Shown in pieces: positions 17,738 through 26,934 of a stretch of 64,000 nt of DNA (within the stretch, counting starts at the first letter, position 1; each line of letters starts with the position of its first letter). The position numbers were made by a program, and so were the translations under genes. The notes under the pieces were generated by a model. That model had not been told where the DNA came from. It made no database searches and saw only the letters and a list, made by a program, of their open reading frames with translations. The stretch is taken from NCBI GenBank assembly GCA_013297675.1, contig JAAFHZ010000005.1, positions 26,435 to 90,434 on the forward strand, read 5' to 3'. This stretch comes from Synechococcales cyanobacterium bin59.metabat.ball.084 (lineage in GTDB: Bacteria > Cyanobacteriota > Cyanobacteriia > Cyanobacteriales > Chamaesiphonaceae).

Positions 17738-20700
17738 TTAATCAACTTGGACTTGGAATCGAACGAATCCTTGAAATTGATTGGTTTGAGTTGCATTAGC
17801 AGGGTTTATGATGTCTCCAACACCTATGACGACTGCTCCATTATCATTGCTAGGAATTGTACCACTGGGCAACTTGCAAGCATTCGGTAGTGCTTCGCCT
17901 GGAGAATAATAACGACCAGCATCTCCATCAGCTAAGTTGGTGTAGGAAAAGGTTTCACCATTTATTTGGGCGACAATGCCTCGATCGGCTCCTTTTGTTC
18001 CATTAACAGCATGAGTCACAGTCGTAAAACCATTGGGTTGAAAGGTTTGATGAGCAGGCACCAGATCACAGATCGCCACGCGATTAGCTGGTACATCTCC
18101 TGCCGAGAGAAAATAGATCGTGTAATCTAAAATGCTCTTGGGCTTAATCTTGCCGCCATCGGTTACTCCCACCAAGAAAGAGCTGATGTTTGGCCATTTG
18201 TCGGTGTCTGGAGGAGTAGGAGCTGGAGAATCTAACACGTTGTCATCATAGGGATTGCTGGCTTCATCATAGTAGCTGCTAAAACTTTGGCCATTAGAGG
18301 TAGTGCTATTACTGTCGATCGAGGTAATTCGTTTTACCAACAACACATTTGGACTGCCACTAACTGTCACTGCACTAAACTCTGAGGTATTTCCAGTACT
18401 ATCGGTAGTAGTCGCTGTAATGTTTTTAGCATTAGTTAGCCCCAAGCCCCCAGCATTGGGGAAAGAGCAATCAAACTTTCCATTGGCATCGGCCAAGCAG
18501 TAGCCCAAATAAGTACGTCCTTCCCCATGGGAAACAGTCTTGCTATCGCCCAGAATAGCTTCACCATTTTGGTTAGCTGGATTGTTGTCGGCAATAAAGA
18601 ATTCTAATGTTGTCCCAGCAAAGATTGGATTCCCAGCCGTTAAGCTGCCTACAAAACCTTTGGCGCGCAGAGTGCCACTGGTTAAGTTAGTAAAAGTGAT
18701 GATCGGGTAATCTAGGTCTTGGTTAGCGATCGAAGTGTTTACCGTCCCATTATTAGCACTTACTCCTGGGGTGCCGATTAAATCAATACCCAGGGTGCCG
18801 TTGTTGTAGAGGGAATTCTTCGTAATTTTTACGTTGGCTTGGCCACTAATGGCAATGCCTTCATAATTGCCGCCATAGACCAAGTTTTGAGACACTGTAG
18901 AATTTTGGGATCCGAACATCAGAATGCCCATTCCCTCGGTGCTATTAGCTCCATTGGTCAATCGGCCACTATTGGTGATCGTGTTATTAATAACAGTCAC
19001 ATTTTGGCCATAGTTGTTTTGAATCCCTTGATTACCGTTGGCATCCAGCATATTTTGAGAGATCGTGAATCCCACAAAACCCAGATAACCTGGAGTGTCT
19101 AGCTCAATCCCTGCCTGCACAAGAGTAGCACCGGTATCTAGACCATTATTAGAAATAGTATTATTACTAATAATTCCGCCATCCCACTTGGCCTCATCGG
19201 TGTCAGTGACACCAATCCCATAATAGCCATGAAAACCAATTAGGTTATGCAATACCTGAGTATTCTGCATATTAGCCGTGTTACTACGGATACCGGCGCT
19301 GCCTCTGGCTGCGGCACCAGGATCAATAAATCCATTTGCAGCAGAACCGATAATATTATTGGTGATTAATGAATTTTGTCCTTGGGCACCAATAAAAGCA
19401 ATATCGGCCTGTTTGTATGAGTCATTACCAAAACCATAAATCGAAATCCCTTGAATGATCGTCTGCTGAGCATCAATGCCAATGCCGTAAATGAGCGATC
19501 GCACCCCAGTAATTTGCACCTCTGGCAAAGTCACTGCTGTAATAGTCAGATCATCGGCTGTACCTGCGATCCCATCGGCACCAGTACCTACTTTGCCCAC
19601 ATAACCGGCACTACCAGCATTTAGATCACCAATATTGGCAGTTTGAGTACGGCCATCAATGCTGGTGCTGTTATCAGTGACGATCGGAAGCAAAGTAGTT
19701 GGAGCAATCATGGCAACCCCATTGGTAAGCTGATTTGCCAAGCCTGCTCTGAGTCCAGGGTGGGCAGACTGATTGGGAATCATAAAAATGCTTACTTCTC
19801 TGCCTGGCGGCGGATCAAAAATGCTGTTTGCTACTTGATCTAAGGTGCTATTGGGCAAAGCATTACTGTTGAGAATAAACTGTGCCAAAGAACCTTGACC
19901 ATTGTTGCTGGTGTTGACGATTGTGTCAAAGTTATAACCAAAATCAATACCGCCTACGTCGGTAGTCGCAATGTTGACTAGGGTGAGAGACTGAACTTCT
20001 TGATTAGTCAGGTTATTGAGATCTGCGAGGGTTTGTGAGCCACTGTTAATGGCTGGATCTATCTCGCTGGGCTTTTCACCGCCTACTCGATCGAACAATC
20101 CACTCACGGTAGTCCCCGTAGCCGTAGTAATTGCGGCATCAGTCCGAAAAGTCTGTACAGGCAACAAACCAACAGCAGCACTATTGCGGCTAGAAGTTAC
20201 GGTGCTATTAACTACCCGAATTTGATAAGTACTATTGTCAGGAAGATTAGTGAAGGTGTATTTACCATTAACATCGGTGATCACGTTACGAACATAGCTA
20301 CCCGATGAATCATATAGCTCCACCCTAGCGTTCGCTCGACCAACACCGCTGGCCGTTGCTTGACTGCGCCCCAGTCCGCCACCATAGTCTACATCTTCAA
20401 ACACGGTGCCTGAAATAACTCTAGCAGGAAATAGTACTGAGACTGCATTGATACTGCGCCGACTACAGCTATCGCTGACTACCACCCGTAAGCTACAGCT
20501 TGTGCCAGTAGTTGGTGCTGTGAAAGTGGTGCTAGCTGCACTGCTATTAGCAAATGTACCGCCACAATTGCTGTACCACTGATAAGTGTAAATCCCCGAG
20601 CCACCAGTAGCGATCGCACTAACATTATTAACTGTTTCATTGACCATATTAGTGGGAATGGTGCTGTTAACAGCTACTTTTCTTTCGATGCCAGCTAATA

Positions 20701-22105
20701 AGGCGAAGTTGAGAAAGGCACGTTGGGCAGCGACTTGTTCAGCCACAGTGCCTGTTGCAGTATGATTATGACCGCCTTCATACATTACCATTCCATTATT
20801 AGCATCACCAAAGCCACGACCATAAGCGACCTTGACAGCTTCGCCCGGAGATAGTGTAGATGAAGCAGGTGGTACTTGAGGATGATCAGGATCAATTACT
20901 GCAATCCGGGTGGTAGGTCGCCAACTAGAAGTCAGATTCGGTAGATAAACTTGCTCAGAACCGTTGTCGGTAGCACCATCTAAATTGCCAATGAACTGCA
21001 TTACTGGGTCAGCATCAGCGATCGGCTTATAAGTATAAGGTGGTACCGCATCTGCATGATTTTTATGGGGGACTAAGCCATTTGTACTCAAGAAATTCAT
21101 ATCGGGTGCAGTATCGGCATCACCTGGGTCGTCAATATTTTCCAATACGTTAACGGCATGACAAGCTGCCCAGATATAGCCTTTGCCAGCGTTAAAGGAA
21201 AGTAAGTTATTGTGAGTTGCCCAAGTAGGATCGGCGTGAGGCATGGCATAAAGATCGTCACAATCGTTAAGTTGAGCAGGAGTGGCAAAACGATAGGTGT
21301 TGTAGGTGCCATAAAGCCCACTGCCGATCGCTGGAATGCCAGCGTTATTCAAGTAACTTTGGGCGATCGCGCCATTAGCTTGATCTAGAACAATACGCGG
21401 AAAACTAGTGATCGTGTCATAGATAGGTGCAAAGAAACCTACAGCCAATGGACCATCTACAATTACACCGGCTGCTCTCCAAGTGGCGATCGCAGTGGCA
21501 GCATCGGCAGCAAAAGCGGCTGGAATAATGAATGCACTGCCTTTGTAAGTTTTACCAGCAGCAATAAAATCATTGCCTCCTTTGGCTTTGGTCGGTTCGA
21601 TCGCCCACTTCACCGGAATCCCTCGGTTAACAGCTAGCTCGTATACTAAGCCATAGGGCTTTAAACCATTGGCAATTGTTTGAGTAGCTTGACCCATATC
21701 AATAATGTAGGCTCCGGCTGCAAAATTTTCAGTGGCAGCCATTGCTGGTGCACCAAACCAGAGATTGATCTGTAAATTAGCTAAGAGGGTCAGAAAAAAG
21801 ATTCCGCTGAGCACCCAAGCTCGAAAACCTCTTTGTCTGACCAAATTTAGTAGCTCGACTGTGGCCGATCGAGCTGGTGATAAGCCCCATACTATCAAAC
21901 CCAATAAATTGAGCCAAACCAGCCCTCCAGCATGGATAGAAATGGGTAGTCCGATTGCCATCAGTAACCCTTGACAAGCGCTCCAGACACGGAAAACAGG
22001 ATAAAGTTTTTTTCTGAATCGCCGTTTACTGGTATTCATCCCAATCGCTACAACGACAGAAATAATTATAAATAAGCACAGCAAAGCTAGAGGCAGAAAA
22101 TTCAT
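17738..22105 (-). CDS. Giant surface protein: N-terminal membrane helices, SdrD-B-like module, beta-helix and DUF11-like domain
   Basis: A 1455-residue protein of unknown function. About three hydrophobic helices occupy residues 1-125 instead of a signal peptide. Residues about 125-470 form an alpha/beta region (AAGAYIIDMGQATQTIANGL, MVMYEGGHNH) whose family I cannot name. A PKD-like stretch follows (YQWYSNCGGTF), then an SdrD-B-like beta-sandwich from about 560 (ISGTVFEDVDYGGG). Residues about 870-1110 are parallel beta-helix repeats (NNTISNNG, VINNTITNSG). From about 1253 there is a DUF11-like module (NVLLVKRIT, DYTIYFLSAGD). From the SdrD-B-like part onward it is a paralogue of the protein encoded at 26935-32613. 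Adhesion or carbohydrate binding at the surface is a guess from architecture. Confidence 0.85.
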   Translation of the reverse strand: MNFLPLALLCLFIIISVVVAIGMNTSKRRFRKKLYPVFRVWSACQGLLMAIGLPISIHAGGLVWLNLLGLIVWGLSPARSATVELLNLVRQRGFRAWVLSGIFFLTLLANLQINLWFGAPAMAATENFAAGAYIIDMGQATQTIANGLKPYGLVYELAVNRGIPVKWAIEPTKAKGGNDFIAAGKTYKGSAFIIPAAFAADAATAIATWRAAGVIVDGPLAVGFFAPIYDTITSFPRIVLDQANGAIAQSYLNNAGIPAIGSGLYGTYNTYRFATPAQLNDCDDLYAMPHADPTWATHNNLLSFNAGKGYIWAACHAVNVLENIDDPGDADTAPDMNFLSTNGLVPHKNHADAVPPYTYKPIADADPVMQFIGNLDGATDNGSEQVYLPNLTSSWRPTTRIAVIDPDHPQVPPASSTLSPGEAVKVAYGRGFGDANNGMVMYEGGHNHTATGTVAEQVAAQRAFLNFALLAGIERKVAVNSTIPTNMVNETVNNVSAIATGGSGIYTYQWYSNCGGTFANSSAASTTFTAPTTGTSCSLRVVVSDSCSRRSINAVSVLFPARVISGTVFEDVDYGGGLGRSQATASGVGRANARVELYDSSGSYVRNVITDVNGKYTFTNLPDNSTYQIRVVNSTVTSSRNSAAVGLLPVQTFRTDAAITTATGTTVSGLFDRVGGEKPSEIDPAINSGSQTLADLNNLTNQEVQSLTLVNIATTDVGGIDFGYNFDTIVNTSNNGQGSLAQFILNSNALPNSTLDQVANSIFDPPPGREVSIFMIPNQSAHPGLRAGLANQLTNGVAMIAPTTLLPIVTDNSTSIDGRTQTANIGDLNAGSAGYVGKVGTGADGIAGTADDLTITAVTLPEVQITGVRSLIYGIGIDAQQTIIQGISIYGFGNDSYKQADIAFIGAQGQNSLITNNIIGSAANGFIDPGAAARGSAGIRSNTANMQNTQVLHNLIGFHGYYGIGVTDTDEAKWDGGIISNNTISNNGLDTGATLVQAGIELDTPGYLGFVGFTISQNMLDANGNQGIQNNYGQNVTVINNTITNSGRLTNGANSTEGMGILMFGSQNSTVSQNLVYGGNYEGIAISGQANVKITKNSLYNNGTLGIDLIGTPGVSANNGTVNTSIANQDLDYPIITFTNLTSGTLRAKGFVGSLTAGNPIFAGTTLEFFIADNNPANQNGEAILGDSKTVSHGEGRTYLGYCLADANGKFDCSFPNAGGLGLTNAKNITATTTDSTGNTSEFSAVTVSGSPNVLLVKRITSIDSNSTTSNGQSFSSYYDEASNPYDDNVLDSPAPTPPDTDKWPNISSFLVGVTDGGKIKPKSILDYTIYFLSAGDVPANRVAICDLVPAHQTFQPNGFTTVTHAVNGTKGADRGIVAQINGETFSYTNLADGDAGRYYSPGEALPNACKLPSGTIPSNDNGAVVIGVGDIINPANATQTNQFQGFVRFQVQVD

Positions 22106-23202
22106 ATTAGCCTGGAAGAAAATATTGATGGTCTGAATTCAGCTATTAATTTATGCCTAAAATATTGATACTTATCGCGGTTATTGAGTATGACAGCGAA
22201 AAATCAGCAATTTTGTATTTATTGATAAAGATACGAAATCATTCAATATAGCAGATAAATTAGTAGCAGTAGATAATTATGCAGAAAATGAGAGTAGCGT
22301 TAGTGACAGTTTAAATTGTCGATGGCGCTAGTCTTGTCTGATATAGATCCTGGCGAAGTTTTAGGAATTAAATCAGCATTATCGATAATGATACTACTGA
22401 TTTATAAAACTTCTCAGTGACAAAGCAGACTAAATACTGACAGGCGTGTTTTACCTGCTTGTCATTTTTTGTATTTTGGTAATCTACTTCCTTCATGTTA
22501 CCCGAAGTTTTTATCTGAAACTCATAAATAACTTGAGTTTCAAAAAGTTCAGTATAATTCGTTAGTAATTATGGCACTAGCTGTATATTCACTGCAAGTA
22601 TTTTTACTATAAAATAATTCAGTATTTTTTCTATTAGAAAACAGTAAATGTATAAGCGAAAATTAAATGTGGCATAACACTATTGTCTGATATGGAGTAT
22701 GTACCATTACTAGAGATATTAGACATATAGAACAGTCTTTAAGATTTTGCTCTTGAAGACTGTTCCATACCTGATCGGGAAACCCGATACTGAAGCTAAA
22801 TTTAGGATGTCCTACATTATGTATTAAACCAGCCCTTTTACTCCAGCTAACCTAAAATCCATCTATTTTTTATTTTATTAATCTATTTAATTAATATTAA
22901 TAGCTGTGGAAATTGGTTACAAACATTACAAAAAAATGCAGGACAAGATTTTTTAGTTAGACCAGACCGTAACTGTGACGCTGAACGAAAATTGCAGCAT
23001 GACCTCAGAATGTTTCTGTCTTTGATTATATAACGATGTTGGCTCGAATTCCATCAGTAGATTAGTAAGAAAAAGATATCTTCATCAATTAAATCTGCTT
23101 AAGCAGTTTTAATTTTTATCAAAGACTGAAATTTTGCATTTCATTGAAGTTCATTATCGATTTTTTGGGCATCCTAAAAATTAGTTCTTATATTAAACTC
23201 TT
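22106..23202. other. Long AT-rich intergenic region with several hairpins
   Basis: Nearly 1.1 kb without a convincing gene, between the divergent giant protein and CBS-domain kinase genes. It contains a 9-bp palindromic stem (22516-22524 with 22534-22542), a long hairpin at 22730-22765 and a second at 22774-22788, plus an imperfect T-tailed hairpin near 22436-22470. It could hold promoters plus an unannotated small RNA. No sequence similarity to a known RNA family was recognised. Confidence 0.55.
22730..22788. other. Tandem hairpins, candidate structured RNA or DNA element
   Basis: The first hairpin has a 10-bp perfect stem (22730-22739 with 22756-22765) extended inward by four pairs after one mismatch. 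Eight nucleotides later a 6-bp stem with a three-A loop follows (22774-22779 with 22783-22788). No T run follows either stem, so a simple terminator is unlikely on the plus strand. Confidence 0.5.
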
Positions 23203-26022
23203 ATGCTGATAAATCCAACTAGTCTTACCCAGGGTGAACTATCCTCCGCAATTGTTCGTAATCCTTTGGTGGTTGCACCTGAGACAATGGTGATTGAGGC
23301 AATCGCTCAAATGAGTGGGATACGAACTATCTGTCAAACAGCAAATGCGGTTCATAATCTGCTGGATGACATCAATATTGAAGAACGCTCAAGTTGCGTA
23401 GTTGTACTTAAAGATCAGCAACTTGTAGGAATTCTTACAGAAAGAGACGTGGTGCGGTTAATTACCCAGAACCCAACTTTAGAAAACCTGCTAATTCGTG
23501 ATGTGATGACTAGTTCGGTGATTGCAATGCGCGAATCTGAATTTACTGACCTGTTTTTTGCGGTTAATTTACTTCAGCAACATCATATTCGCCATTTGCC
23601 GATTTTAGATGAGCATAATTGCTTAGTAGGGCTAGTGACTCATGAAAGCTTACGACAAACATCAAGACCAGTAGATCTACTGCGACTACGTCTAGTGGCA
23701 GAAGTGATGACAATGGATGTAATTTGTGAGAGTCCTCACGCCATCATGCGCGAGATTGCTCGTCTTATGGCTGAACATCGCGTCAGTTCGGTAGTAATTA
23801 TTCAAGAGCAATTTAATAATGAGCAGTCGCGCATAAAAATCCCCCTAGGCATAGTGACCGAGCGAGATGTGGTTCAATTTCAAGCATTGGGCTTGGATTT
23901 TCAAACATGTCAAGCTCAAGCCGTCATGAGTACGCCACTTTTCACCGTGCAGCCAACTGATTCGCTGTGGGTTGTGCAACAAATAATGGAGCAGCGTCTC
24001 ATCCGACGATTAGCAGTAACAGGCTCTCAAGGTGAGCTATTGGGTATTGTTACTCAAAGCAGTTTATTACAAGCGTTTAACCCTCTGGAGCTATATAAGT
24101 TAGCTGAGATTTTAGAAAAAAAAGTGTTGCGGTTAGAAGAAGAAAAAATAGAAATTTTAGAAAATCGCACGATCGAACTCAAACAACAAGTAGAAGAGCG
24201 GACAGCAACGCTAAAGACTAAAGCAGATCAGGAAAGCTTGATTGCCATGATCGCTTCCCAAATTAGATCGTCTTGGGAGTTACCAGATATTCTCAACATG
24301 ACGGTTGAAAAAGTGCGGATGATTTTGGGTGGCGATCGGGTTGTTATTTGGCAAGTCCAACCCAACCGGCAAATGTGGGCACTGGCTGAATCAACTGGTA
24401 ATAATATAATTGTTCTATCAAACCAACGGGTTTCCAACCCTTATTTTGCCCCAGGCTATTGGGATAACTATCTACAGGGACGGATACGAGAGGTGTCTGA
24501 TATCTACACGACAGAAATGATCGAGAGTGATCGAGCGTTGTTAGAAAAATTACAAATTCGGGCACAAGTCTTACTACCGATTATTCATGATCAAAGTCTG
24601 TGGGGACTGATTGAGCTGACAGCAAGCTATGCGGCTCGGCAATGGCATTCTAACGAACTAGAGTTTTTACAACAAATTTCAACTCAACTAGCGATCGCCA
24701 TTAAACAAGTGGCTGCCTACGAACAGTTACAGCTAGAATTATGCGAACGTCAACAGGCTGAGCAAAAATTAGCACAGCTCAATGTGGAATTGGAGCAACG
24801 AGTGCAAGACCGTACCGCCGAACTTCAAAGCACTAACCAAGAACTAGCTCGTGCTACTCGTCTCAAAGACGAATTTCTGGCCAACATGAGCCACGAACTT
24901 CGCACACCCCTTAATGCCATACTAGGCATGACGGAGGGAATACAAGAAGAGGTCTTTGGCGTTATCAACGAAAAACAAACGAAAGCTTTACAAATAGTCA
25001 CAAGTAGTGCAACTCATTTGCTATCACTAATTAATGACATCCTAGATGTTGCCAAGATTGAATCAGGTCAAATCCAATTAAATTGTGATTCTATCCCCTT
25101 AAATCACCTCTGCTCTTCGAGTCTGACGTTTATCAAACAGCAGGCATTCCAAAAGCACATTCAACTAGAAACAGATTTTGCTCCTAACTTGCCTCATTTA
25201 TTGGTTGATGAACTACGGATCCGCCAAGTATTGATTAACTTGCTTACCAATGCGGTAAAATTCACTCCAGAAGGGGGTAAAGTAATATTAACTGCTTTCC
25301 GATTGCCTAATTTAGAGGCTAGTACAAAGCAAAAATATATCCGTATTACAGTAGTCGATAATGGGATGGGAATCAGCCCTGAAAACATTAATAAGCTATT
25401 TAGACCTTTTGTTCAAATTGACAGTGCTCTCAACCGCAAACATTCTGGAACGGGTTTGGGGCTAGCTTTAGTTAAGAAAATTGTCGAGCTGCATGGGGGA
25501 CAGGTAGAGCTAACGAGCGAGTTGGAAGTAGGTAGTTGTTTTACCATTGATTTGCCCTGCGAATCAGAATCAAGTTTAAAGATTAACCGCGCAGCACAAC
25601 CGAATAATGGAGAAGAAAATATCTCTTCAACTCAACCCGATCTCACTGTGAAATCACCATTAATTTTGCTAGCTGAAGATAACGAAGCCAATATTAGCAC
25701 TTTTACCAGCTATCTGGAAGCCAAGGGGTATCGCCTGCTGGTAGCCCAAAATGGACAAGAGGCAATAGACCTCGCTAAATCTGAACACCCTGACTTGATT
25801 TTGATGGATATTCAAATGCAGGGCATGGATGGACTGGTGGCAACACGGTATATTCGTCAAGATTTGGAGTTAATTGGCATTCCAATCATTGCTCTCACGG
25901 CTTTAGCGATGAAAGGCGATCGGGAGCGTTGTCTTGAAGCCGGGGCTAGTGATTATCTCAGTAAACCTGTTAATCTTAAAAAATTAGCTGCTACCGTCGA
26001 TCATTTTTTAATGATAAACTAA
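23203..26022 (+). CDS. CBS-domain hybrid sensor histidine kinase
   Basis: A soluble 939-residue hybrid kinase. Residues about 13-300 are four CBS motifs in two pairs (VGILTERDVVRLI, VGLVTHESLR, LGIVTERDVVQF, LGIVTQSSLLQAF), which in other proteins bind adenine nucleotides. A coiled coil leads to a GAF domain (about 345-500), another coiled coil, HisKA with His564 in MSHELRTPLNAILGM, an HATPase (LINLLTNAVKFTP, GTGLGLALVKKI) and a receiver with Asp869. The receiver reads MDIQMQGMDG, with Gln where Pro is usual. The kinase and receiver parts are close to those encoded at 15279-17405. Energy or nucleotide sensing is inferred from the CBS domains only. Confidence 0.93.
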   Translation: MLINPTSLTQGELSSAIVRNPLVVAPETMVIEAIAQMSGIRTICQTANAVHNLLDDINIEERSSCVVVLKDQQLVGILTERDVVRLITQNPTLENLLIRDVMTSSVIAMRESEFTDLFFAVNLLQQHHIRHLPILDEHNCLVGLVTHESLRQTSRPVDLLRLRLVAEVMTMDVICESPHAIMREIARLMAEHRVSSVVIIQEQFNNEQSRIKIPLGIVTERDVVQFQALGLDFQTCQAQAVMSTPLFTVQPTDSLWVVQQIMEQRLIRRLAVTGSQGELLGIVTQSSLLQAFNPLELYKLAEILEKKVLRLEEEKIEILENRTIELKQQVEERTATLKTKADQESLIAMIASQIRSSWELPDILNMTVEKVRMILGGDRVVIWQVQPNRQMWALAESTGNNIIVLSNQRVSNPYFAPGYWDNYLQGRIREVSDIYTTEMIESDRALLEKLQIRAQVLLPIIHDQSLWGLIELTASYAARQWHSNELEFLQQISTQLAIAIKQVAAYEQLQLELCERQQAEQKLAQLNVELEQRVQDRTAELQSTNQELARATRLKDEFLANMSHELRTPLNAILGMTEGIQEEVFGVINEKQTKALQIVTSSATHLLSLINDILDVAKIESGQIQLNCDSIPLNHLCSSSLTFIKQQAFQKHIQLETDFAPNLPHLLVDELRIRQVLINLLTNAVKFTPEGGKVILTAFRLPNLEASTKQKYIRITVVDNGMGISPENINKLFRPFVQIDSALNRKHSGTGLGLALVKKIVELHGGQVELTSELEVGSCFTIDLPCESESSLKINRAAQPNNGEENISSTQPDLTVKSPLILLAEDNEANISTFTSYLEAKGYRLLVAQNGQEAIDLAKSEHPDLILMDIQMQGMDGLVATRYIRQDLELIGIPIIALTALAMKGDRERCLEAGASDYLSKPVNLKKLAATVDHFLMIN

Positions 26023-26117
26023 AACCTTTACTGCAAGGTCAGCCAATACTGGATGATTTAAAAAATTTTATTCCAGATGAATTTCTATCACTCATCTCAA
26101 TACGGTTCGGATAACTC

Positions 26118-26855
26118 TTAGGCAGTATTGATGACTGAAAATACAAGCGGTTCGACTTTACTGTCAGCCCCCCTGTGTATACGCTTCTTTGAAGGGAATT
26201 TAGATCGAGCTTTTTTTACCACTCTTGGATTACTTCTGCCTGCTTGCTCTGGTATCTGTTCATTTGAAATTTCTTTTTTTAGCCAATTTAAAAGAGGGGG
26301 AGATATTCTAGTTCTGCCCCTTGAAATTTTGGTATGGCGCGACACACTACATCAAGTGTTCCAGTAGAACTCAATCTCAATGGAGAAATCTTCGCTTCTT
26401 GAGCAACTTGAAACATTAATGAACGTACAGCCCAATGCCCTAATAGCCATCTATAAATCTCTTGCACTACTTCACGCGGATTTTGAGAGCGAATCAATGT
26501 CTTTCTACCTAATAAGTGAATTTTAATTCATCAATGGTGCTTTCTACTTCCCATCTTCTATGGTATTCCATCGCCAGTAATTCGGCTGAAAAAGAAACAA
26601 TATCAGTTAACCTCATGATTAAACGATAAATAGTTGGTTATTTGTCATTATCGATTGTGTATTCAATCACTCTTATCATGATTTTTGCTGCTCCCTTTTT
26701 TTCTCGATTCGCCATCAGGATGAATCCATGGCAAATAAGAGCCATCTTCCAAAACTTTATCCACTGGAAACTTCACATTTTTTGGCATTCTTCCCAGAAA
26801 ATCTGCTTTAGACACTGACTTTTCCTCGATTTGATCACTCCTTTAAGGGTAGCAT
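26118..26855 (-). pseudogene. Decayed IS4-type transposase (5'-truncated, frameshifted)
   Basis: Three minus-strand frames together read as the C-terminal part of an IS4-type DDE transposase. From high to low coordinate they give DGSYLPWIHPDGESRKK, then IMIRVIEYTIDND, EYHRRWEVESTIDELK (the YREK-like region with the catalytic Glu), IRSQNPREVVQEIYRWLLG and SNPRVVKKARSKFPSKK. Stops and frame changes separate them, for example after DELK near 26525 and near 26345. The N-terminal third is missing. No complete inverted-repeat pair was found. It is a dead remnant close to the 3' end of the second giant gene. Confidence 0.85.
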
Positions 26856-26876
26856 TACTTCAGCCGCACTCTACTA

Positions 26877-26925
26877 GCTTTCGCGTTGGTAGAGGCAATT
26901 ATTGTTCTCTAAGAACGGATTGCCA
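26877..26925 (+). repeat. Short direct repeat, copy A (continuous)
   Basis: Two blocks, GCTTTCGCGTTGGTAGAG (26877-26894) and a right block ending in CTAAGAACGGATTGCCA (26925), recur in the same orientation at 32969-33063. Here the blocks are adjacent. The repeat sits between the transposase remnant and the giant gene's stop codon. Confidence 0.75.
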
Positions 26926-26934
26926 GTTTTAGTA

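Noticed and set aside
26877..26925. Possible tRNA fragment because of the TTGGTAGAG word
   Set aside because: The word resembles a D-arm, but no acceptor stem, anticodon arm or T-arm can be drawn around it in either repeat copy.
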